Assembly: GCA_945952065.1 (NCBI GenBank)
Contig: CAMFGY010000019.1
Location: 21,986 to 85,985, forward strand
Reading direction: 5' to 3'
From: an uncultured Burkholderiales bacterium
GTDB taxonomy: Bacteria > Pseudomonadota > Gammaproteobacteria > Burkholderiales > Burkholderiaceae_C
DNA: 64,000 bases
Shown: in pieces, positions 42,381 through 51,485 of the stretch
How the letters are laid out: the number at the start of each line of letters is the position of its first letter
How positions within the stretch are numbered: position 1 is the stretch's first letter
Position numbers and translations under genes: made by a program
The notes under the pieces: generated by a model
What the model was told of the DNA's origin: nothing
Database searches by the model: none
Seen by the model: only the letters and a program-made list of their open reading frames with translations

Positions 42381-45320
42381 ATGAAGCTGAGCAAATTGGT
42401 GGCCGTGCTGGCCGCAAGCGGACTGGGTTCATGGGCAGGCGTCGCCGCCGCCGAGACCCTGGAGCGGGTCGAAGTGACCGGCTCCAGCATCAAGCGGGTG
42501 AACGCCGAAACCGCCTCGCCGGTGCAGGTGGTGACGGCCAAGGAAATTGAAAGCATGGGCGCGCGCACCTTGCTGCAGGTGTTGGACAACTTGCCCGCCG
42601 CAAAGCCGGGCCAGCAAGACTTCCGCTCCATGTTCACCGGCTCGGACGGCGCCTCCCAGGCCAATCTGCGCGGCATTGGCGCGCAGGGCACGCTGGTGCT
42701 GCTGAATGGCCGGCGTCTGTCCTTCTACGGTGCGCCCGAAGGTTTCCAGACCCAGTTCGTCAATATCGACACCATCCCGGCCGCAGCGGTGGAGCGCATG
42801 GAAGTGCTGACCGACGGCGCCTCCGCCATCTATGGCTCGGACGCCATGGCCGGCGTCATCAACGTCATCACCAAGCGCTCTTACCAAGGCCTGGAAGTCA
42901 AGCTCAGCACCGACCGCTCGGCCGATGTCAAAGCCTTTGGCGAGCATCAGGCCAGCGCCACCTATGGCTTTGGCGACTTTGACCGCGACCGTTTCAATGT
43001 CTACGGCTCCATCAATCTGTTCAAGCGCGACCGCATCGCCCTGGCTGACACCTACGACAAGCGCCCGGCGCAGTACTACGAGAACAACCCGAACTACATC
43101 TCGGACTTCCGCATTGGCACCGGCAGCGAGCCGGGCGTGGTCAACAACGGCACTTTGTTTGTGTTCGACAAGGCCAATGGCAATGCGCGGCTGCAAGAGC
43201 CCGCGCCGGGTTGCACCACCACGGTGGCTCAGGCCGCAGGCAAGCGCTGCATCTGGAACACTCTGCCGTATCAGCTGGACACCGGGCCGAAGTCCAGCCG
43301 TGCCACCGGCTTTTTGGCCGGCCGCCTGAACATCAGCCCCACGATGGAAGGCTTTGCCGAGGCTGCCTTCACCCGCATCGATATGCGCGGCGAAAACGGC
43401 CCCGGTGCTTTCAACAGCGGCCGCACCATCAACTGGTACTCGCGCAACACCGGCACCCAGCTCAACACCTTCGTCAACCCCTTCCTCGGCCCCAACAATG
43501 TCTACAACAAGCTGAGCCCGGCTTTGAAGGACAAGATGGGTGGCGTGGCCGGTCTGACCTATCTGCTGCAAGACGCGGTGGGCCACTTTGGCCAAGAGAA
43601 CAAGGACGAGAGCTACCGCGTGGTGGCCGGCTTGCGCGGCTCGCTGGGTGACTGGGACTACGAGACCGCCTTGAGCACCGCGGGCAGCCACTCCACCCTG
43701 TTCCAGACCGTCAACATCAACACCGTGGGTTTTGAAAAGGCCTTTGGCCCCTTCACCACCGACCCGGTCACCGGCCGCAAAATCATTGCCGACAAGCCGG
43801 CCTATGAGTTCGGCGTGATCAATGAGAAAAACGCCCAGCTGGTGCGCGAGGCCTTCCCCACCTTTGACATCCAGTCCTGGACCCGCCTGACCACTTTGGA
43901 CGCCAAGATCGAAGGCACGGTGGCCAAGCTGCCCGCCGGCGATGTGCGCACCGCCCTCGGCGCCAGCTTGATGCACGAATCCTTCGTGACCCCGGGCAAT
44001 AAAGACGCCGCCGATGGCCACATCACCCAGCAAGGCGGCTCCTGGTTTGACGGCAAGCGCACGATTGGCGCGCTGTTTGGCGAGGCCATCGTGCCGATCA
44101 CCAAGAGCCTGGAGCTGGACGCCGCGCTGCGGCTGGACAAATACCCGAACTTCGCAGCGCATCTGGCACCTAAGGTCGGCCTGAAGTTCCGGGCCATGCC
44201 CGAGCTGCTCTTGCGCGGTACCTATTCCGAAGGCTTCCGCGCCCCGAATCTGGCTGAGTCCGGTGAGGGTGGTGTGTTCGCACAGCGCGGCGGCATGAAG
44301 GACAAGATCCGCTGCGATGAGACCAATGCCCTGGCCAATCTGCTGAAGAAGTCCAGCAGCAGCACCGACCAAGACCTGGGCAAGGCCTTGCTGAACCGCG
44401 ACTGCAGCATCAATATCGCGGGCCTCACCCCGCCCAACAAAGACCTCAAGCCCGAGACCGCCAAGATTTCGACCCTGGGCTTTGTGCTGCAGCCGGCCAA
44501 GTCTTTTGACATCTCGGCCGACTACTGGTTCATCTACCGTCGCAACGAGATCGTGCGTCAAGACTTCCAGGAGCTCTATGACGAATACGCCAAGCAATAC
44601 GGCCCGACCCTGGCCGGCGCGCCGGGCGTGATCCGCAGCGCCATCAGCGACGAGGACCGCGCCAATATGGCCGCTGTGGCCGCCATGTGCGCCAAGCCGG
44701 GCAATGCGGCGGCTTGCGCAGGCGGCGTGCCCAAGTACTCGGTGGGCTTGCTGGCCGGCATGAGCAACCGCTACCTGAACCGTGGCGCCACGCTGACCGA
44801 TGGCTTTGACATCGACTCGCACGCCCGCTTCAGCCTGGGGGACTACGGCCGCCTGAACCTGGGTCTGGCCGCCACCATCCTGAACCGCAACAAGCACAAA
44901 GATACGGATGACGGCAGCTTTACCGTCAACAAGGTCGGCTACTACGAGAACCCCAAGCTTCGCGCCACCTTCAGCGCCGGTTGGCAGCTGAACAACTTCG
45001 GCAGCACTTTGTTCGTCAACTACACCGGCAGCCGCAAATGGGCTTATGACGATGCGGACGAGGTGGACAACAACCCCGGCACCTGCACCGCCGCCGGCGT
45101 GGCCCTGGCACCGAATCAATGCGGCGGCGTGCCCTCGCATTACGAGGTCAGCCTGGGCTTCAACTGGAGCCCGATCAAAGACCTGAACCTGGGCCTCAAC
45201 ATCAAGAACGTGCTCAACAGCAAGCCCTATTACGACCCCAATGGTTGGGAAGGCTATGACCACAGCCTGAACCTGTTCGGCCGGGTCTACAGCTTGTCGG
45301 CCAGCTACAAGTTCTGGTGA
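42381..45320 (+). CDS. TonB-dependent outer-membrane receptor of the glycan locus
   Basis: Codes for 979 residues; AGGAGAAGG directly precedes the ATG at 42381. After a signal peptide (ending V-A-A-A-E) the plug begins at once with E-R-V-E-V-T-G-S-S-I-K-R, so there is no secretin/STN signalling domain and no carboxypeptidase-like extension. Plug marks are L-L-Q-V-L-D-N-L-P, NLRGIGAQGTLVLLNGRRL and E-V-L-T-D-G-A-S-A-I-Y-G-S-D-A-M-A-G-V-I-N. The 22-strand barrel ends in S-A-S-Y-K-F-W, with the terminal aromatic needed for assembly. By position it brings GalNAc-containing oligosaccharides to the periplasm using TonB. Confidence 0.93.
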   Translation: MKLSKLVAVLAASGLGSWAGVAAAETLERVEVTGSSIKRVNAETASPVQVVTAKEIESMGARTLLQVLDNLPAAKPGQQDFRSMFTGSDGASQANLRGIGAQGTLVLLNGRRLSFYGAPEGFQTQFVNIDTIPAAAVERMEVLTDGASAIYGSDAMAGVINVITKRSYQGLEVKLSTDRSADVKAFGEHQASATYGFGDFDRDRFNVYGSINLFKRDRIALADTYDKRPAQYYENNPNYISDFRIGTGSEPGVVNNGTLFVFDKANGNARLQEPAPGCTTTVAQAAGKRCIWNTLPYQLDTGPKSSRATGFLAGRLNISPTMEGFAEAAFTRIDMRGENGPGAFNSGRTINWYSRNTGTQLNTFVNPFLGPNNVYNKLSPALKDKMGGVAGLTYLLQDAVGHFGQENKDESYRVVAGLRGSLGDWDYETALSTAGSHSTLFQTVNINTVGFEKAFGPFTTDPVTGRKIIADKPAYEFGVINEKNAQLVREAFPTFDIQSWTRLTTLDAKIEGTVAKLPAGDVRTALGASLMHESFVTPGNKDAADGHITQQGGSWFDGKRTIGALFGEAIVPITKSLELDAALRLDKYPNFAAHLAPKVGLKFRAMPELLLRGTYSEGFRAPNLAESGEGGVFAQRGGMKDKIRCDETNALANLLKKSSSSTDQDLGKALLNRDCSINIAGLTPPNKDLKPETAKISTLGFVLQPAKSFDISADYWFIYRRNEIVRQDFQELYDEYAKQYGPTLAGAPGVIRSAISDEDRANMAAVAAMCAKPGNAAACAGGVPKYSVGLLAGMSNRYLNRGATLTDGFDIDSHARFSLGDYGRLNLGLAATILNRNKHKDTDDGSFTVNKVGYYENPKLRATFSAGWQLNNFGSTLFVNYTGSRKWAYDDADEVDNNPGTCTAAGVALAPNQCGGVPSHYEVSLGFNWSPIKDLNLGLNIKNVLNSKPYYDPNGWEGYDHSLNLFGRVYSLSASYKFW

Positions 45321-45420
45321 AAACCCGGCGGCCTCGGGGGAGGGGCCGCCGCATGAGTCGCATGACAATAGGCGGCGCGCCACGCCGCCTGCTTGGCTCA
45401 GCCTTGTTGAAGATGCAGAG

Positions 45421-46788
45421 ATGATGAAGATGAAAAGACGCAGTTTCTTTCTTTCCACCACGGCGGCCAGCTTGGGCGCCACCGGCCTGCTGCGCCCCGC
45501 CATGGCGGCCCCGCGCTCGCGCTTGCGCCTGGGCCTGATAGGCACCGGCATGCGGGGTCAGGTCTTGCTCAAGGAGCTGCTGCGCCGCAACGATGTGGAC
45601 GTGGTGGCGCTGTGCGATATCGAGCCCATCATGCTGGGCCGCGCCCTGGCCATGGTGGAGAAGTTTGAAAGACCGAAGCCGCAGACCTATGGCGAGAGCG
45701 GCGACCGCCAGGCGTACTTGCAGCTGCTGGCGCAAAAAGACCTGGACGGCGTCATCATCGCAACGCCCTGGGAGTGGCATGCGCCGATGGCGATTGCCGC
45801 CATGGAGGCCAAGGTGGCGGTGGGCTGCGAGGTGGTGGCCGGCATCACGCTGCAAGACCACTGGAACGTGCTGCGCACCCAGCAGCGCACCGGCACGCCC
45901 TATATGCTGCTGGAGAACGTGTGCTACCGCCGCGATGTGATGGCGGTGCTGCAAATGGTGCGGGCGCAGATGTTTGGCGAGCTGGTGCATTTGCAGGGCG
46001 GCTATCAGCATGATTTGCGCGCCGTCAAATTCAACTCCGGCAAGCCGAATGAGCCCTATGGCAGCGGCGTGGAGTTTGGTGAGAAAGGCTGGTCGGAGGC
46101 ACGCTGGCGCACCGAGCATTCGGTGCAACGCAATGGCGAGCTCTACCCCAGCCACGGCATCGGCCCTTGCGCGATGTACACCAGTATCCATCGCGGCAAT
46201 CGCTTCACCCACATCAACGCCTTCGCCAGCAAAGCGCGGGGCTTGCAGGACTATGTGGCGAACAAAAAAGGCACAAAAGATCACCCCAACGCCAAGGTCA
46301 AATTCAAGCTGGGCGACATCGTCACCACCACCCTGGCCTGCGAAAACGGCGAAACCATCCTGCTGCAGCACGACACCTCGCTGCCGCGCCCCTACTCGCT
46401 GGGTTTCCGCGTGCAAGGCACCAACGGTTTGTGGATGGATGTGAATCACTCGGTGCATGTCGAAGGCATCAGCCCGCCGCACCAGTGGGAAGACTTCCAG
46501 GCCTACCAAGACAAGTTCGAACATCCGCTATGGAAGAAGCATGCCGCCACCGCCGCCGGCGCCGGCCATGGCGGCATGGACTGGTTCGTCATCAATGCCT
46601 TTGTCGAGGCCTTGAAGGCCGATGCCCCCATGCCCATCGACATCTACGACGCGGTGGCCTGGAGCGCCATCACGCCGCTGTCTGAGCAGTCCATTGCCGA
46701 AGGCTTCAAGACCTTGCCCTTCCCCGACTTCACCGAAGGCAAGTGGAAGAGCCGCAAGCCCATCTTTGCGTTTGACGACAAGTACTGA
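45421..46788 (+). CDS. Tat-exported GH109-type protein, probable NAD-dependent alpha-N-acetylgalactosaminidase
   Basis: Codes for 455 residues. The N-terminus M-M-K-M-K-R-R-S-F-F-L-S is a Tat signal, ending near residue 30. An NAD-binding Rossmann motif G-L-I-G-T-G-M-R-G is at 38-46, as in Gfo/Idh/MocA dehydrogenases. The GH109 marks are V-G-C-E-V (Glu137), L-Y-P-S-H-G-I-G-P with the Tyr242/His245 pair, and G-H-G-G-M-D-W-F-V-I-N-A-F. GH109 enzymes cut alpha-GalNAc by a redox-assisted route with bound NAD+, which explains Tat export of a folded, cofactor-loaded protein. The gene follows the receptor by 100 bases. A plain oxidoreductase is the less likely alternative. Confidence 0.87.
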   Translation: MMKMKRRSFFLSTTAASLGATGLLRPAMAAPRSRLRLGLIGTGMRGQVLLKELLRRNDVDVVALCDIEPIMLGRALAMVEKFERPKPQTYGESGDRQAYLQLLAQKDLDGVIIATPWEWHAPMAIAAMEAKVAVGCEVVAGITLQDHWNVLRTQQRTGTPYMLLENVCYRRDVMAVLQMVRAQMFGELVHLQGGYQHDLRAVKFNSGKPNEPYGSGVEFGEKGWSEARWRTEHSVQRNGELYPSHGIGPCAMYTSIHRGNRFTHINAFASKARGLQDYVANKKGTKDHPNAKVKFKLGDIVTTTLACENGETILLQHDTSLPRPYSLGFRVQGTNGLWMDVNHSVHVEGISPPHQWEDFQAYQDKFEHPLWKKHAATAAGAGHGGMDWFVINAFVEALKADAPMPIDIYDAVAWSAITPLSEQSIAEGFKTLPFPDFTEGKWKSRKPIFAFDDKY

Positions 46789-46874
46789 AATCCGGCGCAG
46801 CCGGCGCGCTTGAGGGCACGCGCCCTGCAGAGGCGCTAAGCTCCGGGCATTGAGGCAATGCTGGGCGTGCTGCA

Positions 46875-47648
46875 ATGGTCGAGTCGAGAGGGCGGTTTGG
46901 GCTGAGCAAGGCTTGCTGGCGCGCGTGCTTGGGGCTGGCGCTGCTTGCTCTGCACGCCCATGTGAATGCGCAAGTGCAGGATCAGGCGCCGGCGCTGGTG
47001 TTCGCGGTGGACTCCAGCACCCAGCTGCCTTGGGCCGAGTTGCACAAAGACGAGGTGCGCAGCGGCATCCATCGCGATTTGGCGCAGGCCTTGGCGACCC
47101 AGCTGGGACGGCCCGCGCGGCTGTTGATCCTGCCGCGCAAGCGCATCGCCGAGCGCCTGGAAATGGGGCAGGCCGATCTTGCCTGCGCCTATCTGCCGCA
47201 ATGGCTGGAGGGGCCCTTCGATTGGAGCCAGGCATTTTTGCCGGACGCCGAAGTGGTCTTGAGCCTGCGCAGTGCGGCGCAGCCCCGCCAACTCAGTGAT
47301 TTGGCGGGCAAGCCGCTGGGCACGGTCAGCGGCTTCAGTTATCCAGTCTTGCAAGAACAGTTGGGGCCCGGCTTTGTGCGCGAGGATGCGCCCACCTTGG
47401 ACGCCAATCTGCGCAAGCTGGAGATGGGCCGCATGCAGTATGCGGTGGTGAGTCAATCCTTCATGGACTACCAGCGCCGGCTGGGCGGCGTGAAAGTGGC
47501 GCTGCATCCCGATCTCAAGGTGACTCAGCTGCGCATGGCCTGCGCCTTGTCACGCCGCAGCGGCTTGACGCTGAGCGCCTTGAATCGGGGCATTAATGAA
47601 CTCAACAGCGGCGGCGCGCTCAAGCGCCTGCTGGCGCGCTACCGTTGA
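46875..47648 (+). CDS. Periplasmic solute-binding-like protein (SBP family 3 type)
   Basis: Codes for 257 residues. A signal peptide (about 1-32, ending H-V-N-A-Q) is followed by a family 3 periplasmic binding protein fold: L-V-F-A-V-D-S-S-T, G-I-H-R-D-L-A-Q-A-L-A, M-G-Q-A-D-L-A-C-A-Y, and D-L-A-G-K-P-L-G-T-V-S-G. No permease or ATPase gene lies nearby. Lone proteins of this type in Burkholderiales are common and often of unknown role. It follows the GH109-type gene by 86 bases, but nothing ties it to GalNAc. Its last codons are part of a tandem repeat. Confidence 0.78.
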   Translation: MVESRGRFGLSKACWRACLGLALLALHAHVNAQVQDQAPALVFAVDSSTQLPWAELHKDEVRSGIHRDLAQALATQLGRPARLLILPRKRIAERLEMGQADLACAYLPQWLEGPFDWSQAFLPDAEVVLSLRSAAQPRQLSDLAGKPLGTVSGFSYPVLQEQLGPGFVREDAPTLDANLRKLEMGRMQYAVVSQSFMDYQRRLGGVKVALHPDLKVTQLRMACALSRRSGLTLSALNRGINELNSGGALKRLLARYR

Positions 47649-47704
47649 AGGCGCCTGCTGGCGCGCTAGCGCTGAAGGCGCCTGCTGGCGCCCTCGCGCT
47701 GAAG
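47624..47704 (+). repeat. Three 27-bp tandem repeats across the gene end
   Basis: Units at 47624-47650, 47651-47677 and 47678-47704 share GCGCCTGCTGGCGC and GCTGAAG-like parts with few mismatches. The first unit is the last eight codons plus stop of the binding-protein gene. Because 27 is a multiple of three, each copy repeats an in-frame stop. Confidence 0.85.
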
Positions 47705-47718
47705 ACGCCAGCCTTGGC

Positions 47719-50700
47719 TCAAGGCAGTTGCAGGGCCAGCACCGTTGGCGAGCCGGTGAAGCGCAGCGCGCCGGCCTCCAGCACGGCGGCACTCACGCCC
47801 AGCATCACCCCCATGGCCATGGCATAGCCGGGGCAGGCATGCAGGGGCGCGGGCGACTGGGCGTCGCGCCGGTCGCCGCCAAACATGGGGTAATGGTCGC
47901 TGGGGTTTTGCTGGGTGCAAGAGGCGATGCCGACGATGATGCGGTCGCCCACCAGCACCTCGGTCTGCCCCAGGGTGTGGGCGCTGCGCGCGGTGCGCCA
48001 GACCATGCCCGGCACCGGCCGGCCCATCATGGTGGCGATCAAGGTCGGCCGCAGCGCGGCAATGGCTTGGCTGTAGCGCTGCGCCACGCTGGCCTCGGCC
48101 GGTGGCTGCCAGTCTTGCTGCAGGTCCCAGAGCTTTTTGCTCACCACCCAGGCACTCAGGCTGGAGACCAGATTGCCATGCACGGTGGGCGGGAAACCCA
48201 GCATGATGCCGGCCAGGGTGCGCGGGATGATGTCGGCGTCTTTCTCTGCCAGCGCTTGCAAGGCGTCCACGATGGCTTGGCTCAAGGTCGGCAGCTTGGG
48301 GGCCGTGGCCAGCCAGTCGCGCACCGCTTGCAGCAAGCCCTGGCCCTTGCCACGCGCCACCTGCTCCACCACCGGCGTCGGCCGCGGCCCGAACACATAG
48401 CGCGACACCGCAAACAGGTCGCGCGGGCAACGCGGTGCCTCGCCCTCTTGGGGTGCATGCCATTCGCAGCCCCACATCTGCTGGCCGTTGGGCAGGCCGA
48501 ACCAAAGCTTGCAGAGCTCGGCCAGCACCTGCTCCGACAGGCGCTCCAAGTCCAGCAAGGCCTCGGGCTGCCGCAGGGCCAGATTGCCCTGGCGCAGCTG
48601 GCGCAAGAGCTCGCGGGCCAGCGGGTAGGCGGCCTCAAAGGCCTGGGCCTCGCTGATGGCTTCGATGGCGGCATTGATGCGCGGGGCTTGCTCGCGGTGG
48701 CCGCTGTCTTCGTCCATGCCCAGGTAGCCGCGCCCGATGGACTGCTGCATGCGCTCGCCATAGCCGCCCACCGAATAGCGCTGGGCCGGGTCGCGGAAGA
48801 CCTCCATCACCCGCGCCGCATCGCCCACCAGCACGCCGTAGTCGGTGCGCAGCACGCCGCCGGGCTGGCTGCGCACATAAGCCCAGGCGGCGTCGCGGCT
48901 GTTGGCGTCTTCCAGCCACAGCTGCCAAGCGGCGCGGTCATGCAGAGGCGGCGCCTTCAGCGGCGCGGGCAGCGGCTCGGGCAGCGGCAGCTCCACCAGC
49001 GCCGCCAAATTGCGCAAGGCCTTGATGGCGGGCACAAAGAAGTAGGCGCCCCATTGCAGCTCAACAAAGGGCTGGTCTTTCAGATCGACGTGCAGCGCCT
49101 GGCCTTGCTGCTCAAAGCGGAAGATGCGTGGCTGCCCCGGCTCGGGCACGCCCAAGAAGGGGTCGGCCTGGCCCGAGTAGCCGCCGCTGGCGTTGCCGCC
49201 GGCAATCCAGCGCTGCACCGTCTCGAACTGCTCGGCCAGATTGGCGTTGTAGGCCATGAAGACCAGGCCGCGGTCTTGTTCCTGCTCGGGCTCTTGGCCC
49301 TCCACATAGGCCGGGCCATAGGACATGCCGCGGCGCAGCAGCCGAGGCAAGGCCTGACCCTCGCGCGGGTTGGCGCGGCGGATGTGGGCATGGAAAGGGC
49401 ATTGGGCGCCCTCGGCATCGGCGCTGTAGTTGAAGTCATTGCCGGCGCCCAAGGCGGGCGCGGCCAGCGGTGCGCCATCCAGCGAGCGGCCCATCATCTT
49501 GGCCAGCAGGTCTTCGCGCCGCAGCTTCAGGGCCTGGGCCTGTGGGTCGATCACCTGATGCAAGCGGCGCACATATTGGCGCAGCTTGCGCACCACCAAG
49601 AAGCTGCCCAGGTCCAGCAAGGCATCGGCTTGCTCGGGCACGGCCACCCGGTCGCGCCGGGTCGGGAAGCCCAGCAGCAACTCGCCGCGACGCACCGCGT
49701 CCGACCAGTGGGCGCCGGGGGCTGTTGCCGCCGGCGGCTCCACCACCTGCGGCTGGCTGATGCCGTCGACAAAGCCAAAGTTCTCGCGGGTTTCGCCCTG
49801 CGCGCCGCTGTTGCGCCGCATCGCCTGCACCGAGAGGATTTGCAGGCCGGAGCCAACTTCCAGCTGCGCAATCGCCGCTTGCAGCTTGGCCGGGGCCAGC
49901 TTGTCGCCGTGGCGCAGCTGGATCAGCACATGCACGCTGTTCAGATCGACCACCGCCGCCGTGGCCTGCGGCCAGTTGCGCTGCGGCAGGCGCCAGTAGC
50001 GTGGGTGATTGCTGCGCAAATCACCGAGCAGGCCGGCGCGGGCTTCCATGCCCTCGACAAAGGGCTGGGGGAAGCGCGCCAAGCGGCTGGCCGGCACGCC
50101 CAGGGCCTTCAGGCCGCTCAGGCTCAGGGCCACATTGCGGTAGAGCCCGCCGGCCGGTTTTTTGCCGCCCAAGGTGTCGGCTTCGCTGCTGGCCTGGAAG
50201 GCGCTCAACCAGGCCACGGCCTGGGCGCGCTGCGCGACCCGCAGCAGCACCAGGGCGCCGCCGCTCAAGTCGGGATAGGGGCTGAGCATGCCGCCTTGGA
50301 TGTCGGCCGCCGCATAGGCCAATTCACGCGCCTGGGCCATGGGGAGCGCGGGCACGCGCTCAAACCAGCTGAGCATGCGCCCGTGCACCTGGCGCAGCTG
50401 GTGGCCGGCGGCCTTCAGGGGCTCGGCGGCCGGGTTGGCCGGTGGCGCCAGCGGGAATTGCTGCAAGGTGTCCAGCTGCACCAGTTCAAACAAGATGTCG
50501 CGGCTGGCGCGCAGCAGGCAGTCGCCGTCCGGCGCGCCGCCGGCGAGGAAGTAACGCTCCAGTCCATGCAATGCCGCCAGTGCGGGCAGGCCGCGCACCG
50601 CCATGTCAAAGCGTGCCTGGGGCTGGCTGGGCAGCGGCTTGGCGCTGCCTTGGGCGGGGGTGCGCAAACGGGTGGCGCCCAGCGGGCCGGCCTCGGGGTA

Positions 50701-51237
50701 TTGCCGCTGCAGCAGCTCCAGCGCGGCCAGGTATTCATGGTCGCTGCAGCTGCGCCCGGAAGCCAGGTACAAAAAGTCGGCCGAGAACTCGTTGGCCCGC
50801 ACCCAGGCCATATAGCGCTCAAAGCTGGTTTCGCGCGCCAGGGCATAGCCCTCGCAGTGGCACAACATCAGGTCCAGCATGCTGCCGAGTTCGTCCCAGA
50901 TCACCCGCATATAGGGCTCCCAGCCGCCGTCGAAACAGACGTTCAGCAAGAACTTGTGCGGCGTGCCTTCGGCGTCGATGCCCGGGCGGGGCTCGATGAT
51001 GGCCCAGCGGAAGGAATGCACGATGCGGAAGCGGCTCACCACATCGGTGAAGAGGCCAGGCTTTGGGCTGGACTCGCGCGCGGCCAGGCGCAGGCCGTTC
51101 AGTGTTTTGAGCACGCGGCGCAGGCGCTCCACATGGCTGATGGTTTCAAACGCGGTGACGAAGCCGGGCTTGATGGCGGTGAGCAGGCACAGATCGGTGA
51201 TGCCTTGCAGCTGGGTTTCGGGCTTTCTGGCGGGCAT
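47719..51237 (-). CDS. DyP-type peroxidase fused to a cytochrome P450-like domain
   Basis: Codes for 1172 residues from the ATG at 51237 (GGGAG upstream). Residues 1-300 form a region with L-L-T-A-I-K-P-G and V-H-S-F-R-W-A-I that looks like a diverged half of the same fold. The DyP core starts at D-I-Q-G-G (312), has G-F-V-D-G (488-492, Asp491), a likely haem ligand in H-A-H (616-618), and R-R-G-M-S-Y-G (635-636) followed by G-L-V-F-M-A-Y. From about 760 a P450-like part follows, with G-Y-L-G-M-D-E-D-S-G-H-R-E-Q-A-P-R and the haem-thiolate signature L-H-A-C-P-G-Y-A-M-A (Cys1135). I see no clear E-x-x-R pair. No signal peptide: probably cytoplasmic. Confidence 0.85.
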   Translation of the reverse strand: MPARKPETQLQGITDLCLLTAIKPGFVTAFETISHVERLRRVLKTLNGLRLAARESSPKPGLFTDVVSRFRIVHSFRWAIIEPRPGIDAEGTPHKFLLNVCFDGGWEPYMRVIWDELGSMLDLMLCHCEGYALARETSFERYMAWVRANEFSADFLYLASGRSCSDHEYLAALELLQRQYPEAGPLGATRLRTPAQGSAKPLPSQPQARFDMAVRGLPALAALHGLERYFLAGGAPDGDCLLRASRDILFELVQLDTLQQFPLAPPANPAAEPLKAAGHQLRQVHGRMLSWFERVPALPMAQARELAYAAADIQGGMLSPYPDLSGGALVLLRVAQRAQAVAWLSAFQASSEADTLGGKKPAGGLYRNVALSLSGLKALGVPASRLARFPQPFVEGMEARAGLLGDLRSNHPRYWRLPQRNWPQATAAVVDLNSVHVLIQLRHGDKLAPAKLQAAIAQLEVGSGLQILSVQAMRRNSGAQGETRENFGFVDGISQPQVVEPPAATAPGAHWSDAVRRGELLLGFPTRRDRVAVPEQADALLDLGSFLVVRKLRQYVRRLHQVIDPQAQALKLRREDLLAKMMGRSLDGAPLAAPALGAGNDFNYSADAEGAQCPFHAHIRRANPREGQALPRLLRRGMSYGPAYVEGQEPEQEQDRGLVFMAYNANLAEQFETVQRWIAGGNASGGYSGQADPFLGVPEPGQPRIFRFEQQGQALHVDLKDQPFVELQWGAYFFVPAIKALRNLAALVELPLPEPLPAPLKAPPLHDRAAWQLWLEDANSRDAAWAYVRSQPGGVLRTDYGVLVGDAARVMEVFRDPAQRYSVGGYGERMQQSIGRGYLGMDEDSGHREQAPRINAAIEAISEAQAFEAAYPLARELLRQLRQGNLALRQPEALLDLERLSEQVLAELCKLWFGLPNGQQMWGCEWHAPQEGEAPRCPRDLFAVSRYVFGPRPTPVVEQVARGKGQGLLQAVRDWLATAPKLPTLSQAIVDALQALAEKDADIIPRTLAGIMLGFPPTVHGNLVSSLSAWVVSKKLWDLQQDWQPPAEASVAQRYSQAIAALRPTLIATMMGRPVPGMVWRTARSAHTLGQTEVLVGDRIIVGIASCTQQNPSDHYPMFGGDRRDAQSPAPLHACPGYAMAMGVMLGVSAAVLEAGALRFTGSPTVLALQLP

Positions 51238-51485
51238 GGTGTTTGTTCTCCCTGGATGGTGTGCGGCCGCTGAATCGGGCAGCAGCCGCGACCATAGTGG
51301 CTTTCTTTCGTGACGGCATCGGGACTGAGCCGGGGAGGGCGCCCACCGCGACCATTCATCGCCCCCAGTCTCACTTCGCCCGCCCAGACCCGCATTTCGT
51401 CGCTTGCCCGATGCGCCGCGAGGCCGTTTTGCCGACACTTCAACCATCGCAACAGAGGAGCACCCTCAACACCCAGGAGCTGATC

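Noticed and set aside
45321..45420. Separate promoter or gene between the receptor and the GH109-type gene
   Set aside because: Only 100 bases with no clear promoter, so cotranscription is assumed.
42429..45551. 1040-codon open frame opposite the TonB-dependent receptor
   Set aside because: No motifs and no ribosome site; explained by codon bias of the receptor gene.
47596..51273. 1225-codon plus-strand frame opposite the DyP-P450 gene
   Set aside because: Low-complexity Gln/His/Gly-rich product; the minus strand carries clear haem-protein motifs.
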